A stretch of DNA of 48,656 nt from an uncultured Pseudoflavonifractor sp. (GTDB taxonomy: Bacteria; Bacillota; Clostridia; Oscillospirales; Oscillospiraceae): NCBI RefSeq assembly GCF_944387805.1, contig NZ_CALXGI010000017.1:1-48656 (forward strand). The letters are read 5' to 3'. The notes below the pieces were generated by a model, which saw nothing but the letters and a program-made list of their open reading frames with translations, ran no database searches and had not been told where the DNA came from. How positions within the stretch are numbered: the stretch's first letter is position 1; every line of letters starts with the position of its first letter. Positions 1-8,187 of the stretch are shown here, one piece after another. A program made the position numbers and the translations under genes.

Positions 1-2
1 TG

Positions 3-77
3 TAGCTTAGGCACGAGATGGAAAGAAAGCCGGACTGGCTGCCCGGCTTTCCTGTCCAAATTTATTGTAATAGGAGG
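3..77 (+). repeat. Left arm of a perfect 75-bp terminal inverted repeat
   Basis: These 75 bases are the exact reverse complement of bases 48582-48656; identity ends at the last G of AGGAGG (the next base differs) and the window ends two bases beyond the arm on the left. The arm contains a hairpin with a 9-bp stem (25-33 with 43-51, loop 34-42) and ends with a Shine-Dalgarno sequence (72-77) that serves fliK. Seen directly. Whether it is a site of DNA inversion, a dispersed intergenic repeat, or a contig edge in a longer repeat cannot be decided from this window. Confidence 0.95.
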
Positions 78-85
78 TGAGAGAC

Positions 86-1207
86 ATGAACGTGACAGAT
101 ATGCTTTTTCAGATGACCCTCCAGAGCCAGTGGCAGGTGCCGGAGCTGTCTCAGACGACTGGTAATGGTGCGGATGCCGGAGATCAGGCCCTCTCATTTC
201 AGGACCTTCTGGAGCAGCAGCGCAATGGAAAAATCCAGCAGAGCAAACAGCTGGACGGGAAAGGCCAGACCGAAACTGCCGGAAAGGAGCCCGTGTCCCA
301 GGACAAGGAAACAGAGGACGCAGCACCGGCAGAGCTGGCAGCAATGGCCGCAGGCGCGGCGCTGCTGGTAAATTGTCAGCCCCAGATGGCGCAGACGGTG
401 TCTGTGCAGGCGGAGACCGGCGCAGTGGCAGCTCCGGTCCAGGTGATTGCGGAGACCGCCGGCGCACAGGAGGCGAGCAGCACACAGCTGCCCAAGGTTC
501 CGCTGGAAGCCGATCCGATTCAGCAGCCAGGGGATGCGGCTCAGATGCCGGATGTGGAGATGCCTTCCGCACCTGTGCAGGCCACCGGGACCCTGCACGG
601 TGAGGCCAAAGAAAGCGATGAGATGGAACACAGTGCCGCACAGGAACTGCCCAGCGTGGAGGTTCAACGCAGCCGGGACGAGGAGATGAACACCGTCTCT
701 GTGGAGAGCTGGCAGACCCCCCTGTTCCGGAAGGCGGAGAGCATGCCGGTCCGGGTAGCAGACGCGCCCGTGGATATGAGCGCGCCGGCGCAGGACGTGG
801 AAAAGGCTCTGGGCGGCGCTCTGAAGGCCGGACTGAACGCTGGCGGCCAGCACCTGGAGATCAAACTGACCCCGGAAAACCTGGGGACAGTGGTGGCAGA
901 GTTTACCCGAAGTCCTGAGGGGGCGCTCCACGTGGTGCTCCATGCGGAGACCGAGCAGACTGCCAAGCTGCTCAACAGCCACGCCTCGGCGCTGGGCATG
1001 ATGCTTCAGGACAGCGCCAACGGACAGGTCAAGGTAGAGGTGCAGCAGCCCCAGCAGAGTCAGCCCTTCTGGCGGCAGCCGGATCAACAGGGACAGCAGC
1101 ACCACCAACAACAGCAGCAGCAACAGCAGCGGCACGCCATGCAGCAGGAGTCGGAATCCTTCCTTCACCAGCTTCGGCTGGGCCTGCTGCAGACAGAGCG
1201 CGTGTGA
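86..1207 (+). CDS. fliK: Flagellar hook-length control protein FliK
   Basis: The 373-residue protein has a low-complexity, Ala/Gln/Glu-rich N-terminal two thirds and a C-terminal Flg_hook domain (about residues 240-330, around KLTPENLGTVVAEF), the combination typical of FliK, the secreted ruler that sets hook length and switches export specificity. The tail is very glutamine-rich, with a CAG/CAA tract near 1085-1130. ATG at 86 is preferred over GTG at 77 because AGGAGG (72-77) ends 8 bases upstream of it and overlaps the GTG. It is the first gene of the operon inside the window; fliJ, its usual upstream neighbour, is absent because the terminal repeat begins here. Family call is strong from domain plus position. 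Confidence 0.88.
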   Translation: MNVTDMLFQMTLQSQWQVPELSQTTGNGADAGDQALSFQDLLEQQRNGKIQQSKQLDGKGQTETAGKEPVSQDKETEDAAPAELAAMAAGAALLVNCQPQMAQTVSVQAETGAVAAPVQVIAETAGAQEASSTQLPKVPLEADPIQQPGDAAQMPDVEMPSAPVQATGTLHGEAKESDEMEHSAAQELPSVEVQRSRDEEMNTVSVESWQTPLFRKAESMPVRVADAPVDMSAPAQDVEKALGGALKAGLNAGGQHLEIKLTPENLGTVVAEFTRSPEGALHVVLHAETEQTAKLLNSHASALGMMLQDSANGQVKVEVQQPQQSQPFWRQPDQQGQQHHQQQQQQQQRHAMQQESESFLHQLRLGLLQTERV

Positions 1208-1234
1208 ACCGCGCAGACACAGAGGTGAGACAAT

Positions 1235-1810
1235 ATGGCAAGCAGTGATTTTATGCCGCTTTCTCTGGATACGCTCCAGACGTCGGGCGCCTATGCCGCC
1301 AAAAATACCAGCAGCACGCCGACTACGGAGGAGCTGCAGAGCTGGGGATACACCGTCAGCGACTCGGACAACGCCATTGGCCTGGACTTCACCGATTTTC
1401 TTCAGCTGATGGTTCAGCAGCTTCAGAACCAGACCATTGACAACACGGCAGACACCTCGGATATGCTCAATCAGATGGTGCAGATGTCCATGGTGCAGAT
1501 GATGTCTAGTGTACAGAGCAGCCTGGAAGACCTGACCGCAGCCAGTACCATGACCTACGCCGCCTCCCTGGTGGGCAAGACGGTTACAGTGGGCAGCTAC
1601 GACGAGAACGGAAAAATCCAGGAGATTGTAGGCACGGTGGAAGCTACCGGGACCTATCAGAATTCACCGGTTATCTTTGTTAACGGCGAGATGTATCCGC
1701 TCAACAGCATTATGGCAGTAGGCACCCTGCCCGAGATTCCCGAGCAGAGCGCGGGCGCTGAGACCGGCGGGGAAGGCAGTCAGGAGACGGCGGAGACGCC
1801 GGCGACCTGA
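1235..1810 (+). CDS. flgD: Flagellar hook capping protein FlgD
   Basis: A 191-residue protein. The segment around FTDFLQLMVQQLQNQ (about residues 50-66) is the conserved N-terminal FlgD motif, followed by a helical stretch with repeated MVQM and by LVGKTVTVGS, the start of the C-terminal capping domain. FlgD forms the scaffold at the tip of the growing hook on which FlgE subunits assemble; it acts outside the cell after type III export and carries no classical signal peptide. GAGGTGAG lies just upstream of the ATG. It sits between fliK and flgE as in most Firmicutes fla/che operons. The acidic Gly/Glu/Thr-rich tail (about 170-191) is not conserved in the family. Confidence 0.9.
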   Translation: MASSDFMPLSLDTLQTSGAYAAKNTSSTPTTEELQSWGYTVSDSDNAIGLDFTDFLQLMVQQLQNQTIDNTADTSDMLNQMVQMSMVQMMSSVQSSLEDLTAASTMTYAASLVGKTVTVGSYDENGKIQEIVGTVEATGTYQNSPVIFVNGEMYPLNSIMAVGTLPEIPEQSAGAETGGEGSQETAETPAT

Positions 1811-1842
1811 GTGCTCTACGGGAAGATGGAGGAGGTGCGTCT

Positions 1843-2229
1843 ATGGTCGGACCAATCCAGGGGCTGAAGGGAAGCGGATTTTCCGGACAGGTTGGCGCCG
1901 CAGGAACACAGAAGACCCGGGCAGGGAGCTTTGGCGCAGTTCTGCAGCGAGAGCTGGAGCGCAGCGGCCAGACCCGGCAGGTGGCGTTTTCCAAGCATGC
2001 ACTCAGCCGGGCGGAGGAGCGGGGCATCGAGGTAACGCCCACGCTGCTGGAGCGGCTGGGGGACTCTGTGGAACGGGCAGAGGCCAAGGGGGCGACCAAT
2101 ATTCTGGCCCTTGATCAGAGCCTGGCCTTTATCGTCAACGTGCCCAACAATCGGGTCATCACCGCCCTGTCGGAGGCGGAGATGAAGGACAGTATTTTTA
2201 CCAATATCGATGGCGCCGTGTTCCTGTGA
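1843..2229 (+). CDS. Flagellar operon protein, TIGR02530 family
   Basis: This 128-residue protein matches the small family of flagellar-operon proteins of unknown mechanism found between flgD and flgE in Bacillota. The visible family core is FSKHALSRAEERGI (about residues 47-60), followed by NILALDQSLAFIVNV and VPNNRVITAL. No membrane segment or signal peptide is seen. GGAGGAGGTG precedes the ATG. Its fixed position next to the hook genes suggests a role in hook assembly or export, but that is inference from context. Confidence 0.85.
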   Translation: MVGPIQGLKGSGFSGQVGAAGTQKTRAGSFGAVLQRELERSGQTRQVAFSKHALSRAEERGIEVTPTLLERLGDSVERAEAKGATNILALDQSLAFIVNVPNNRVITALSEAEMKDSIFTNIDGAVFL

Positions 2230-2322
2230 TACACAGAGGGCAGGACCGAAAGGAGGCTCTGGGGACCGTGTGAATGACGGCTTCCCGGCGGCGCAAAAAT
2301 CGAAGAAGGAGCAAGATATACT

Positions 2323-3396
2323 ATGGCTATGACAGGCGCAATGAGCGCAGCTATTTCTGGCATGAAGACCCACATGCAGGCGCTGAATGTGGTGGGCAAC
2401 AATATTGCGAACGTGAACACCCCGGGTTATAAGTCCCAGCGCATTACCTTTAAGGAGAGCATCTACAACACCCTGAATGCCGGCTCTGCTGGCACCGACA
2501 CTGTGGGCGGCACCAATCCCCAGCAGATTGGCTACGGCTGCGGCGTGGGCACCATCGATCTGGATATGAGCAGCGGTGATTTGACCTCCACCGGCCGGGC
2601 GCTGGACTGCACCATTAAGGGTGACGGCTTCTTTCTGGTGGGCGACAAGAACACCAACATCGACAGTGCGGACGCCGTGAAGGGACTGACCCTGACGCGG
2701 GTAGGCAATTTTGATATCAAGGACGGCTATCTGGTGGACGGACAGGGCAATGTGGTTTACGGCTTCCTGACCAGCGCTGTGACCAATCCTGCGGAGAATG
2801 ACGGCGAGGCCGGCACTGCGGTGGGCGACATCAGCACCGCTCTGGTGCCTATCCGCCTGCCCATGCGGTCCTCCGCCGCCGACACGCTGGGAGAAGCGGT
2901 CTATGTTGGCGTGGACGCTGACGGAACAAACATTGACCCCACCGAGAATGTGGACGGCTTTATCAACTACGAAAACCTGAGTATTGATGCAAACGGCAAG
3001 ATCATCTGCACCAACGCGGATACCAACGAGGAAGTCGTGGTAGGCTACATTGCGCTGGGCACGGTGGACAACCCCGGCGGCGTGCTCCACACCGACGGCC
3101 CCTACTATACTGCGGGCGATGCTGCCGGCGGCATTACCCTCAGCGCCCCCAACAGCGCCGTCAGAGGATATCTCAATAACGGCCGCATTCAGGCCAACGG
3201 GGAGACTGACCCGGACACAATGCTTCTGTCTGGAAGCGGAACCGGCATCATGACCTCCTTCCTGGAGGGCTCCGGCACGGACCTGGCCACCGAGTTTTCC
3301 AACATGATCATCTACCAGCGCGGCTATCAGGCCAATACCCGCATCATCACTGTGACTGACTCCATGCTGGAGGAACTGGTCAACATTAAGCGCTGA
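2323..3396 (+). CDS. flgE: Flagellar hook protein FlgE
   Basis: The 357-residue protein starts with the rod/hook N-terminal signature (AMSAAISGMKTHMQALNVVG, then NNIANVNTPGYKSQRITFKE) and ends with the paired C-terminal helix (LATEFSNMIIYQRGYQANTR, then ITVTDSMLEELVNIKR). The middle holds the variable surface domain. It polymerises into the hook, the flexible joint between rod and filament, after export through the flagellar type III apparatus. Length is short for FlgE (usually 400 or more), so the D2/D3 insert is small. The gene follows the TIGR02530 gene and precedes flbD, from which it is separated by two hairpins. Confidence 0.92.
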   Translation: MAMTGAMSAAISGMKTHMQALNVVGNNIANVNTPGYKSQRITFKESIYNTLNAGSAGTDTVGGTNPQQIGYGCGVGTIDLDMSSGDLTSTGRALDCTIKGDGFFLVGDKNTNIDSADAVKGLTLTRVGNFDIKDGYLVDGQGNVVYGFLTSAVTNPAENDGEAGTAVGDISTALVPIRLPMRSSAADTLGEAVYVGVDADGTNIDPTENVDGFINYENLSIDANGKIICTNADTNEEVVVGYIALGTVDNPGGVLHTDGPYYTAGDAAGGITLSAPNSAVRGYLNNGRIQANGETDPDTMLLSGSGTGIMTSFLEGSGTDLATEFSNMIIYQRGYQANTRIITVTDSMLEELVNIKR

Positions 3397-3456
3397 CGCA
3401 TATTTGCGTGAAAGAAGCCCCTGCCGCAGGGGAAGGCCTTCCGCCTGCGGCAGGGG
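3396..3456 (+). other. Palindromic hairpins between flgE and flbD
   Basis: Bases 3418-3430 and 3444-3456 form a perfect 13-bp GC-rich stem; the 13-base loop itself contains the palindrome GGAAGGCCTTCC. A smaller hairpin (3396-3400 with 3405-3409) precedes it. There is no T-run, so it is not a standard terminator. It sits in the flgE mRNA 3' end directly before the flbD ribosome site, where it could protect the upstream message or limit read-through. Confidence 0.7.
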
Positions 3457-3478
3457 ACATGGAAAGGGAGCGAGCTTT

Positions 3479-3694
3479 GTGATTGTACTGCAGAAGATGA
3501 ATAACGAGCGCTTTCTGGTTAACCACAACCAGATTGAGTGTATTGAGCTGATTCCGGAGTGCAAGGTTGTGATGATGAATCACGACTACTATCTGGTGCG
3601 GGACACCGCAGAGGAAATCATCCAGAAGATTGCGGAATATAACGCAAAGGTCCAGGACATTCACCGGGAGATCTCCATCATCGACCGGCGCTGA
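3479..3694 (+). CDS. flbD: Flagellar FlbD family protein
   Basis: From GTG 3479 the product is 71 residues and matches FlbD along its length (NERFLVNHNQIECIELIPEC, then YLVRDTAEEIIQKIAEYN). This start is chosen because AAGGGAG (3464-3470) lies 8 bases upstream and because residues encoded further upstream come from the palindrome and have no family resemblance. FlbD proteins are small cytoplasmic factors found between flgE and motA in Clostridia and spirochaetes; their mechanism is not settled. The gene lies directly upstream of motA with the same order as in many Clostridia. Confidence 0.85.
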   Translation: MIVLQKMNNERFLVNHNQIECIELIPECKVVMMNHDYYLVRDTAEEIIQKIAEYNAKVQDIHREISIIDRR

Positions 3695-3751
3695 CCTGCG
3701 CGCTGCCCTTAATCGCGTGGGATTCACACAGAAGGGATCGAGAGTAAGAGT

Positions 3752-4621
3752 ATGAATATTGTGTATTTGATCGGCATTGTTCTGGCCGTCGCATTTACTA
3801 TATTCGGTATCATCGTCGGTATTTCCATCAACCCCGGCGAGACCCCCATGTTTTCCTTTAGCTTTGCACCGGACAGCCTTTGGAATTTTTTTGATCTGTC
3901 CAGTGTTCTGATTGTGGTGGGCGGTACGCTGGCGGTGGTCATTGCCTGCTACCCCAAGCTGGCCAAGTCCTTCCCCAAGCATATCAAGATTATGCTTCAG
4001 GCCAAGGCATTTGATCCCACCATGTATGTGGATCAACTGGTGGAGCTGGCCCAGATCGCCCGAAAGAACGGTCTTCTGGCTTTGGAGGAAAAGGCCAACG
4101 ATCAGAGTGATCCCTTCTTCAGGCAGGCCATTATGCTCATTGTGGATGCGAATGACCCGGATCGGGTGCGCAGCATTCTGGAAAACGACATTGAACAGAC
4201 GTCGGCCCGCCACCAGGAGGTGGTAGCCATGTACGAACGCGGCTCCAACGCGGCGCCTGCGTTCGGCATGATCGGCACGCTGATTGGTCTAATCAACATG
4301 CTCAAAAGCCTGAGCGACGCAGATATGAACTCCCTGGGCCCCAACATGTCGGTGGCTCTGGTTACAACCTTTTACGGCTCCTTTCTGGCCCATGTGATTT
4401 TCAACCCCATTGCAGCCAATCTTACGGCCCGGGACGAGGAGGAGATCCTCTGCCGGCAGATTGTGGTGGAGGGCATCATGGCCATCCAATCGGGCGAGAA
4501 TCCCAAGTTCCTCCGGGAGCGGCTGCTGACCTTTATCAACCAGAAGCAGCGTGACAGCAGCGGAGATGAGGCCGGCGCCAAACCCAAGGGGAGCAAAAGG
4601 CAGAAAAAAGACAAAGGGTAA
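3752..4621 (+). CDS. motA: Flagellar motor stator protein MotA
   Basis: A 289-residue inner-membrane protein with four predicted transmembrane segments: two at the N-terminus (about residues 2-24 and 49-68) and two in the C-terminal half (around FGMIGTLIGLINML and VALVTTFYGSFLAHVIF), with a large charged cytoplasmic loop between. The PAFG segment before the third helix carries the conserved channel proline. With MotB it forms the ion-driven stator that turns the rotor. The loop between the first two membrane segments (ISINPGETPMFSFSFAPDSL) is somewhat longer than usual. motB begins 33 bases downstream. Confidence 0.92.
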   Translation: MNIVYLIGIVLAVAFTIFGIIVGISINPGETPMFSFSFAPDSLWNFFDLSSVLIVVGGTLAVVIACYPKLAKSFPKHIKIMLQAKAFDPTMYVDQLVELAQIARKNGLLALEEKANDQSDPFFRQAIMLIVDANDPDRVRSILENDIEQTSARHQEVVAMYERGSNAAPAFGMIGTLIGLINMLKSLSDADMNSLGPNMSVALVTTFYGSFLAHVIFNPIAANLTARDEEEILCRQIVVEGIMAIQSGENPKFLRERLLTFINQKQRDSSGDEAGAKPKGSKRQKKDKG

Positions 4622-4654
4622 GCAGGCTGAATCCATGGGAAAGGAGGTACAAAA

Positions 4655-5497
4655 ATGAAGAAAAAACACAGCGGCGGCGGCGGTGCCAACTGGATGGATA
4701 CATATGGCGATATGGTAACGCTGCTGTTGTGCTTCTTTGTAATGCTCTACTCCATGTCCAACCTGGACAAGGAGAAGTGGATTGCACTGGTGCAGGCCTT
4801 CAACCCCAGCGCAACCGTTGAAGAGAGCGCCACTTCCCAGGGAAGTATGGCTTCCCAGAATGCTCAGGGCCTTACCCAGGCACAGGTGGATGCGGATATC
4901 GAAACACTCTACGAGTTCATGCAGAACTATGTTCAGCAGTCGGGACTGAACGGCCAGATCAGCGTTACAAAAGGCAACGGCTATGTGTTTGTCTCTTTTG
5001 ATAACACAGTCTTTTTTGACGGAAACAGCTATACGCTGCGGGACGATGGCAAGGCGATACTGGATCAGGTTGCGCAGTCTATCTCCGAGGTGAGCGAATC
5101 CATTGATGAGATCCGGGTGCTGGGACACACCGCGCAGGAGGTTGAGGACGAGCCTAACAATCCGACGGCGGATCGGTTTCTCGCCAGCAACCGCGCCGCG
5201 GTGGTGACAATCTATCTGCAGGAGAAAAATGTGATAGACCCGGCCAGGCTGGTCAGTGTGGGCTATGGACAGTGGCGTCCAATTTCGGACAACGATACCT
5301 CCCAGGGGCGTGCCCAGAACCGGCGGGTGGAACTGCTGATAACGGGCCTTAACATTGAGAACAGCATGGAAGATGATATCACCCAGTACTATACCATACG
5401 TTCCGGCGAGGACGCGGCCTTGGGCGGGACGGAGGGCACCGCCGGAACATCCGACGGGCAGACCCAACCGCAAACCGGTTCCGACCAGGAGGGATAA
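4655..5497 (+). CDS. motB: Flagellar motor stator protein MotB
   Basis: The 280-residue protein has a basic/glycine-rich N-terminus, one membrane helix (about residues 20-40, VTLLLCFFVMLYSMS) and an OmpA-like peptidoglycan-binding domain ending in GRAQNRRVELLITG. Asp19 in TYGDMV aligns with the essential proton/ion-binding aspartate of MotB. The protein anchors the stator to the cell wall and couples ion flow to torque. The acidic, Gly/Thr-rich tail after about residue 245 is non-conserved. AAAGGAGG precedes the ATG, and fliM starts 2 bases after the stop. Confidence 0.93.
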   Translation: MKKKHSGGGGANWMDTYGDMVTLLLCFFVMLYSMSNLDKEKWIALVQAFNPSATVEESATSQGSMASQNAQGLTQAQVDADIETLYEFMQNYVQQSGLNGQISVTKGNGYVFVSFDNTVFFDGNSYTLRDDGKAILDQVAQSISEVSESIDEIRVLGHTAQEVEDEPNNPTADRFLASNRAAVVTIYLQEKNVIDPARLVSVGYGQWRPISDNDTSQGRAQNRRVELLITGLNIENSMEDDITQYYTIRSGEDAALGGTEGTAGTSDGQTQPQTGSDQEG

Positions 5498-5499
5498 CC

Positions 5500-6510
5500 A
5501 TGGCGGAAGTATTATCTCAAAGCCAGATTGACGCGCTGCTCAACGCGGCCCGCAGCGGCGAGATGGATTTGAACCGTTCCGACCAGGACACAGAGAAGAA
5601 ATACCGTAAATACGACTTTTACAGTCCAAGAAAGTTTACCAAAGACCGGCTGAAAATGATCAGCGGTATCTTTGAAAACTATACCCGTATCATCAATTCC
5701 CGCATCAACGGACTGCTTCACACCACGAGTGAGATTTCGGTGGAATCTGTGGAGGAGCAGCGCTACTACGAGTTTTCCAACGCCCTGTCTGACGGAGATG
5801 TGCTGACACTGGCGGATGTGGACGTTCAGGGGACTCGGGAGAGTGAAGAGACGCCGGCTCTCATTCACCTGAGCACCGGCCTGGCCCTGAATATGATGGA
5901 CCGCCTGATGGGCGGCGAGGGGGAGAGCAGCTCAGCCATACCGGCCGGATACAGTTTTACAGCACTGGAGCTGAAGCTTTACGAGGACATTGTAAAGGAC
6001 CTGATCCGTACCCTGGGAGGCAGCTGGGAGAACTACATTGATCTGAATTTTGTGTTTCGGCGGGTGGAGTCAAATCCAACGCTGGTCCAACTGATTGGCT
6101 TGGATGAGACCGTAGTGATCATTGGAATCAGCATCAAGTTCTCCAATGCATCGGGCCGAATGAGCATCTGCCTGCCCGGCATGATGCTGACCAATATCTT
6201 TACCAAGATTGCGGCCATGAACCAGGTGGGACGCGGCTCCGGAGAGAACAACTCCGAGGAAATTATGGATATCCTGCGGGACTCTCAGCTGGAGGTTACA
6301 GCAGAGCTGGGCCGAGCCCAGTTGACGCTAAAGGATATCTACTATCTGAATGCGGGCGATGTAATCGACCTGGGACATCCTACCCGGGAGCCGGTTAATC
6401 TATACATCGGCGGGCAGCCCTGGTTCAGCGGAAAGCTGGGCACCCAGGGCGGCAGTATGGCCGTTAAAATTCTGGATACCTATCACGTCCAAACGAGAGA
6501 GGAGAAGTGA
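5500..6510 (+). CDS. fliM: Flagellar motor switch protein FliM
   Basis: The 336-residue protein begins with the CheY-P binding peptide (LSQSQIDALL, residues 5-14), followed by a linker, the CheC-like middle domain and a C-terminal SpoA/FliN-like domain (ELGRAQLTLKDIYYLNAGDV). It is the part of the C-ring that receives CheY-P and reverses rotation. It has full family length. No fliL gene is present between motB and fliM, unlike many fla/che operons. The next gene, fliY, starts 6 bases downstream, so the two switch proteins are translated from one message. Confidence 0.95.
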   Translation: MAEVLSQSQIDALLNAARSGEMDLNRSDQDTEKKYRKYDFYSPRKFTKDRLKMISGIFENYTRIINSRINGLLHTTSEISVESVEEQRYYEFSNALSDGDVLTLADVDVQGTRESEETPALIHLSTGLALNMMDRLMGGEGESSSAIPAGYSFTALELKLYEDIVKDLIRTLGGSWENYIDLNFVFRRVESNPTLVQLIGLDETVVIIGISIKFSNASGRMSICLPGMMLTNIFTKIAAMNQVGRGSGENNSEEIMDILRDSQLEVTAELGRAQLTLKDIYYLNAGDVIDLGHPTREPVNLYIGGQPWFSGKLGTQGGSMAVKILDTYHVQTREEK

Positions 6511-6516
6511 GGAAGC

Positions 6517-7761
6517 ATGGCACAGAACATCTTTAATTCGATGGAACTGGACGCCATCGGCGAAATCATGAATATCAGCCTGGGGTCTTCAGCCACGGCA
6601 GTGTCCAACATGCTGGATCACCGGGTGGATATCACCACACCCTCGGTAGACGTGGTTTCAGTGAATGACTTCAGCATCGGCGAGCTGGAACCGGCCATTG
6701 GAATTGAAATCCGCTATGTGTCCGGACTGGAGGGCAGCAACATCATGCTGCTGAAAAAGAGCGATGTCAAGGTGATTGTGGATATCCTCATGGGCACTGA
6801 AACCTCTGATGAGGAATTTGAGCTCAATGACCTGACTGTCAGCGCAGTGTGTGAAGTGATGAACCAGATGATGGGCGCGGCATCTACCGCTCTGTCGGAC
6901 TTCCTGGGACATCCGGTGAATATTTCCACACCGGAGTCCTTTGCGCTGGATGACATGGAGGCGTTCAAGAAGGAGCACTTCGCCTCTGAAGGGGATACCC
7001 TTGTGGTTGTCCGCTTTATGCTCAGCATTGAGAATATCCTGAAAAGTGAGTTCGTCAATGTCATGTCGGTGGACTTGGCGCGCGAGCTGCTGGCCGGTTT
7101 TGAGATGAACTTCGGCAGTATGCCCGCAGATGATGCCGCAGCACCGGCGCCCCGGAATGAGACTCCCGTGTCCCAGCCAGCCGCCGCTCAGCCCGCTGCC
7201 TCGCAGGGCGCTTCCGGAGCGGTTATGAGCCAGGAGGAGATTGAGCATATGCTCAGCAGCCTGGGAACTCAGGCGCCCACGCAGCAGGTGCCCGTACAGC
7301 AGACGCCCGTACAGCAGGCGCCCGTACAGCAGACGCCCGTACAGCAGACGCCCGTACAGCAGACGCCCGTGCAGCAGACGCCCGTGCAGCAGGCGCCCAT
7401 GCAGCAGGCGCCCGTGCAGCAGGCGCCGGAACCCAGGCGGATCAATACAACGCCGGTCCAGTTTCCGGCTTTGGATATGGAGCAGCGGCTGGGAAAAGAG
7501 CAGGCGGACAATCTGGAGCTGATTATGTCGGTGCCGCTTGAGATTTCGGTGGAGATTGGCCGCACCAAGCGAAAGGTAGAGGATATTCTATCCTTTTCCA
7601 AGGGCTCTCTTGTGGTGCTGGACAAGCTGGCCGGAGACCAGGTGGACCTGTTTGTCAACGGCCTGTGCGTGGCCCGGGGCGACGTGGTGGTGATTGACGA
7701 CAACTTTGGTGTACGGATTACCGAGGTGCTCAAGCACAACGAACTTCTGAAAATGAACTGA
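6517..7761 (+). CDS. fliY: Flagellar motor switch phosphatase FliY (FliN-type)
   Basis: A 414-residue protein with an N-terminal CheC-like phosphatase domain (about 1-200), a Pro/Gln repeat linker (about 205-310) and a C-terminal FliN/SpoA domain (about 325-410). Both phosphatase signatures keep the catalytic Glu and Asn: E16/N19 and E113/N116. It is expected to complete the C-ring and to dephosphorylate CheY-P at the motor. A conserved short peptide (MSQEEIEHMLSSL) resembling the FliM CheY-binding segment sits before the repeat. The linker is encoded by ten 15-base repeats and may vary in length between strains. Confidence 0.92.
   Translation: MAQNIFNSMELDAIGEIMNISLGSSATAVSNMLDHRVDITTPSVDVVSVNDFSIGELEPAIGIEIRYVSGLEGSNIMLLKKSDVKVIVDILMGTETSDEEFELNDLTVSAVCEVMNQMMGAASTALSDFLGHPVNISTPESFALDDMEAFKKEHFASEGDTLVVVRFMLSIENILKSEFVNVMSVDLARELLAGFEMNFGSMPADDAAAPAPRNETPVSQPAAAQPAASQGASGAVMSQEEIEHMLSSLGTQAPTQQVPVQQTPVQQAPVQQTPVQQTPVQQTPVQQTPVQQAPMQQAPVQQAPEPRRINTTPVQFPALDMEQRLGKEQADNLELIMSVPLEISVEIGRTKRKVEDILSFSKGSLVVLDKLAGDQVDLFVNGLCVARGDVVVIDDNFGVRITEVLKHNELLKMN
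7276..7425 (+). repeat. Ten tandem 15-bp repeats in the fliY linker
   Basis: Ten in-frame units of CCCGTACAGCAGACG and close variants encode PVQQT/PVQQA/PMQQA pentapeptides. The middle units (7321-7365) are identical. The unit length is a multiple of three, so gain or loss of copies would change linker length without a frameshift. Seen directly. Confidence 0.97.
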
Positions 7762-7816
7762 AGCCCGGGCGAAGCCGGACAGGACGGAAAACAATAAAAA
7801 GTAAAGGATGACTATC

Positions 7817-8182
7817 ATGGCTAAGATTCTGATTGTAGACGACGCCGCGTTTATGCGGAAAGTGATCCGCGATACCCTGACCAAAGAGGGATACACCGAT
7901 ATCCATGAGGCTGTGGACGGCCAGGATGCGGTGGAGAAGTACTTCGAGCTCAAGCCTGATCTGGTGCTGATGGACATCACCATGCCCAATATGGACGGCC
8001 TGGAGGCGCTGAAGGCAATCCGCGCCAAAGACAGCAACGCCAATGTGGTGATGTGTTCTGCGATGGGGCAGGAGGCCATGGTGGTGGAGGCCGTACAGGC
8101 CGGCATCAAGGACTTCATTGTCAAGCCCTTTAAGAGCGATCGGCTGCTCAAGACAGTTACTTCCATTATCGGAAAGCCCTGA
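7817..8182 (+). CDS. cheY: Chemotaxis response regulator CheY
   Basis: A single receiver domain of 121 residues. D8-D9 form the acidic pocket, D53 (LMDITMP) is the phosphoacceptor and VKPF carries the conserved lysine. CheY-P diffuses from the chemoreceptor kinase to FliM and changes rotation. ATG 7817 is preferred over ATG 7808 because AAAGGA (7803-7808) overlaps the earlier ATG and is correctly spaced for the later one. It lies directly after its phosphatase/switch partner fliY. No cheA, cheW or cheB is in the window. Confidence 0.93.
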   Translation: MAKILIVDDAAFMRKVIRDTLTKEGYTDIHEAVDGQDAVEKYFELKPDLVLMDITMPNMDGLEALKAIRAKDSNANVVMCSAMGQEAMVVEAVQAGIKDFIVKPFKSDRLLKTVTSIIGKP

Positions 8183-8187
8183 TCAAG

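Noticed and set aside
1816..3564. A 582-codon minus-strand open frame across flgE
   Set aside because: It is antisense to flgE and its neighbours, with His/Val/Gly-rich composition typical of a mirror frame; no domain recognised.
7276..7425. CRISPR-like repeat array
   Set aside because: The 15-base units are contiguous without spacers and lie in frame inside fliY; they are a coding tandem repeat.
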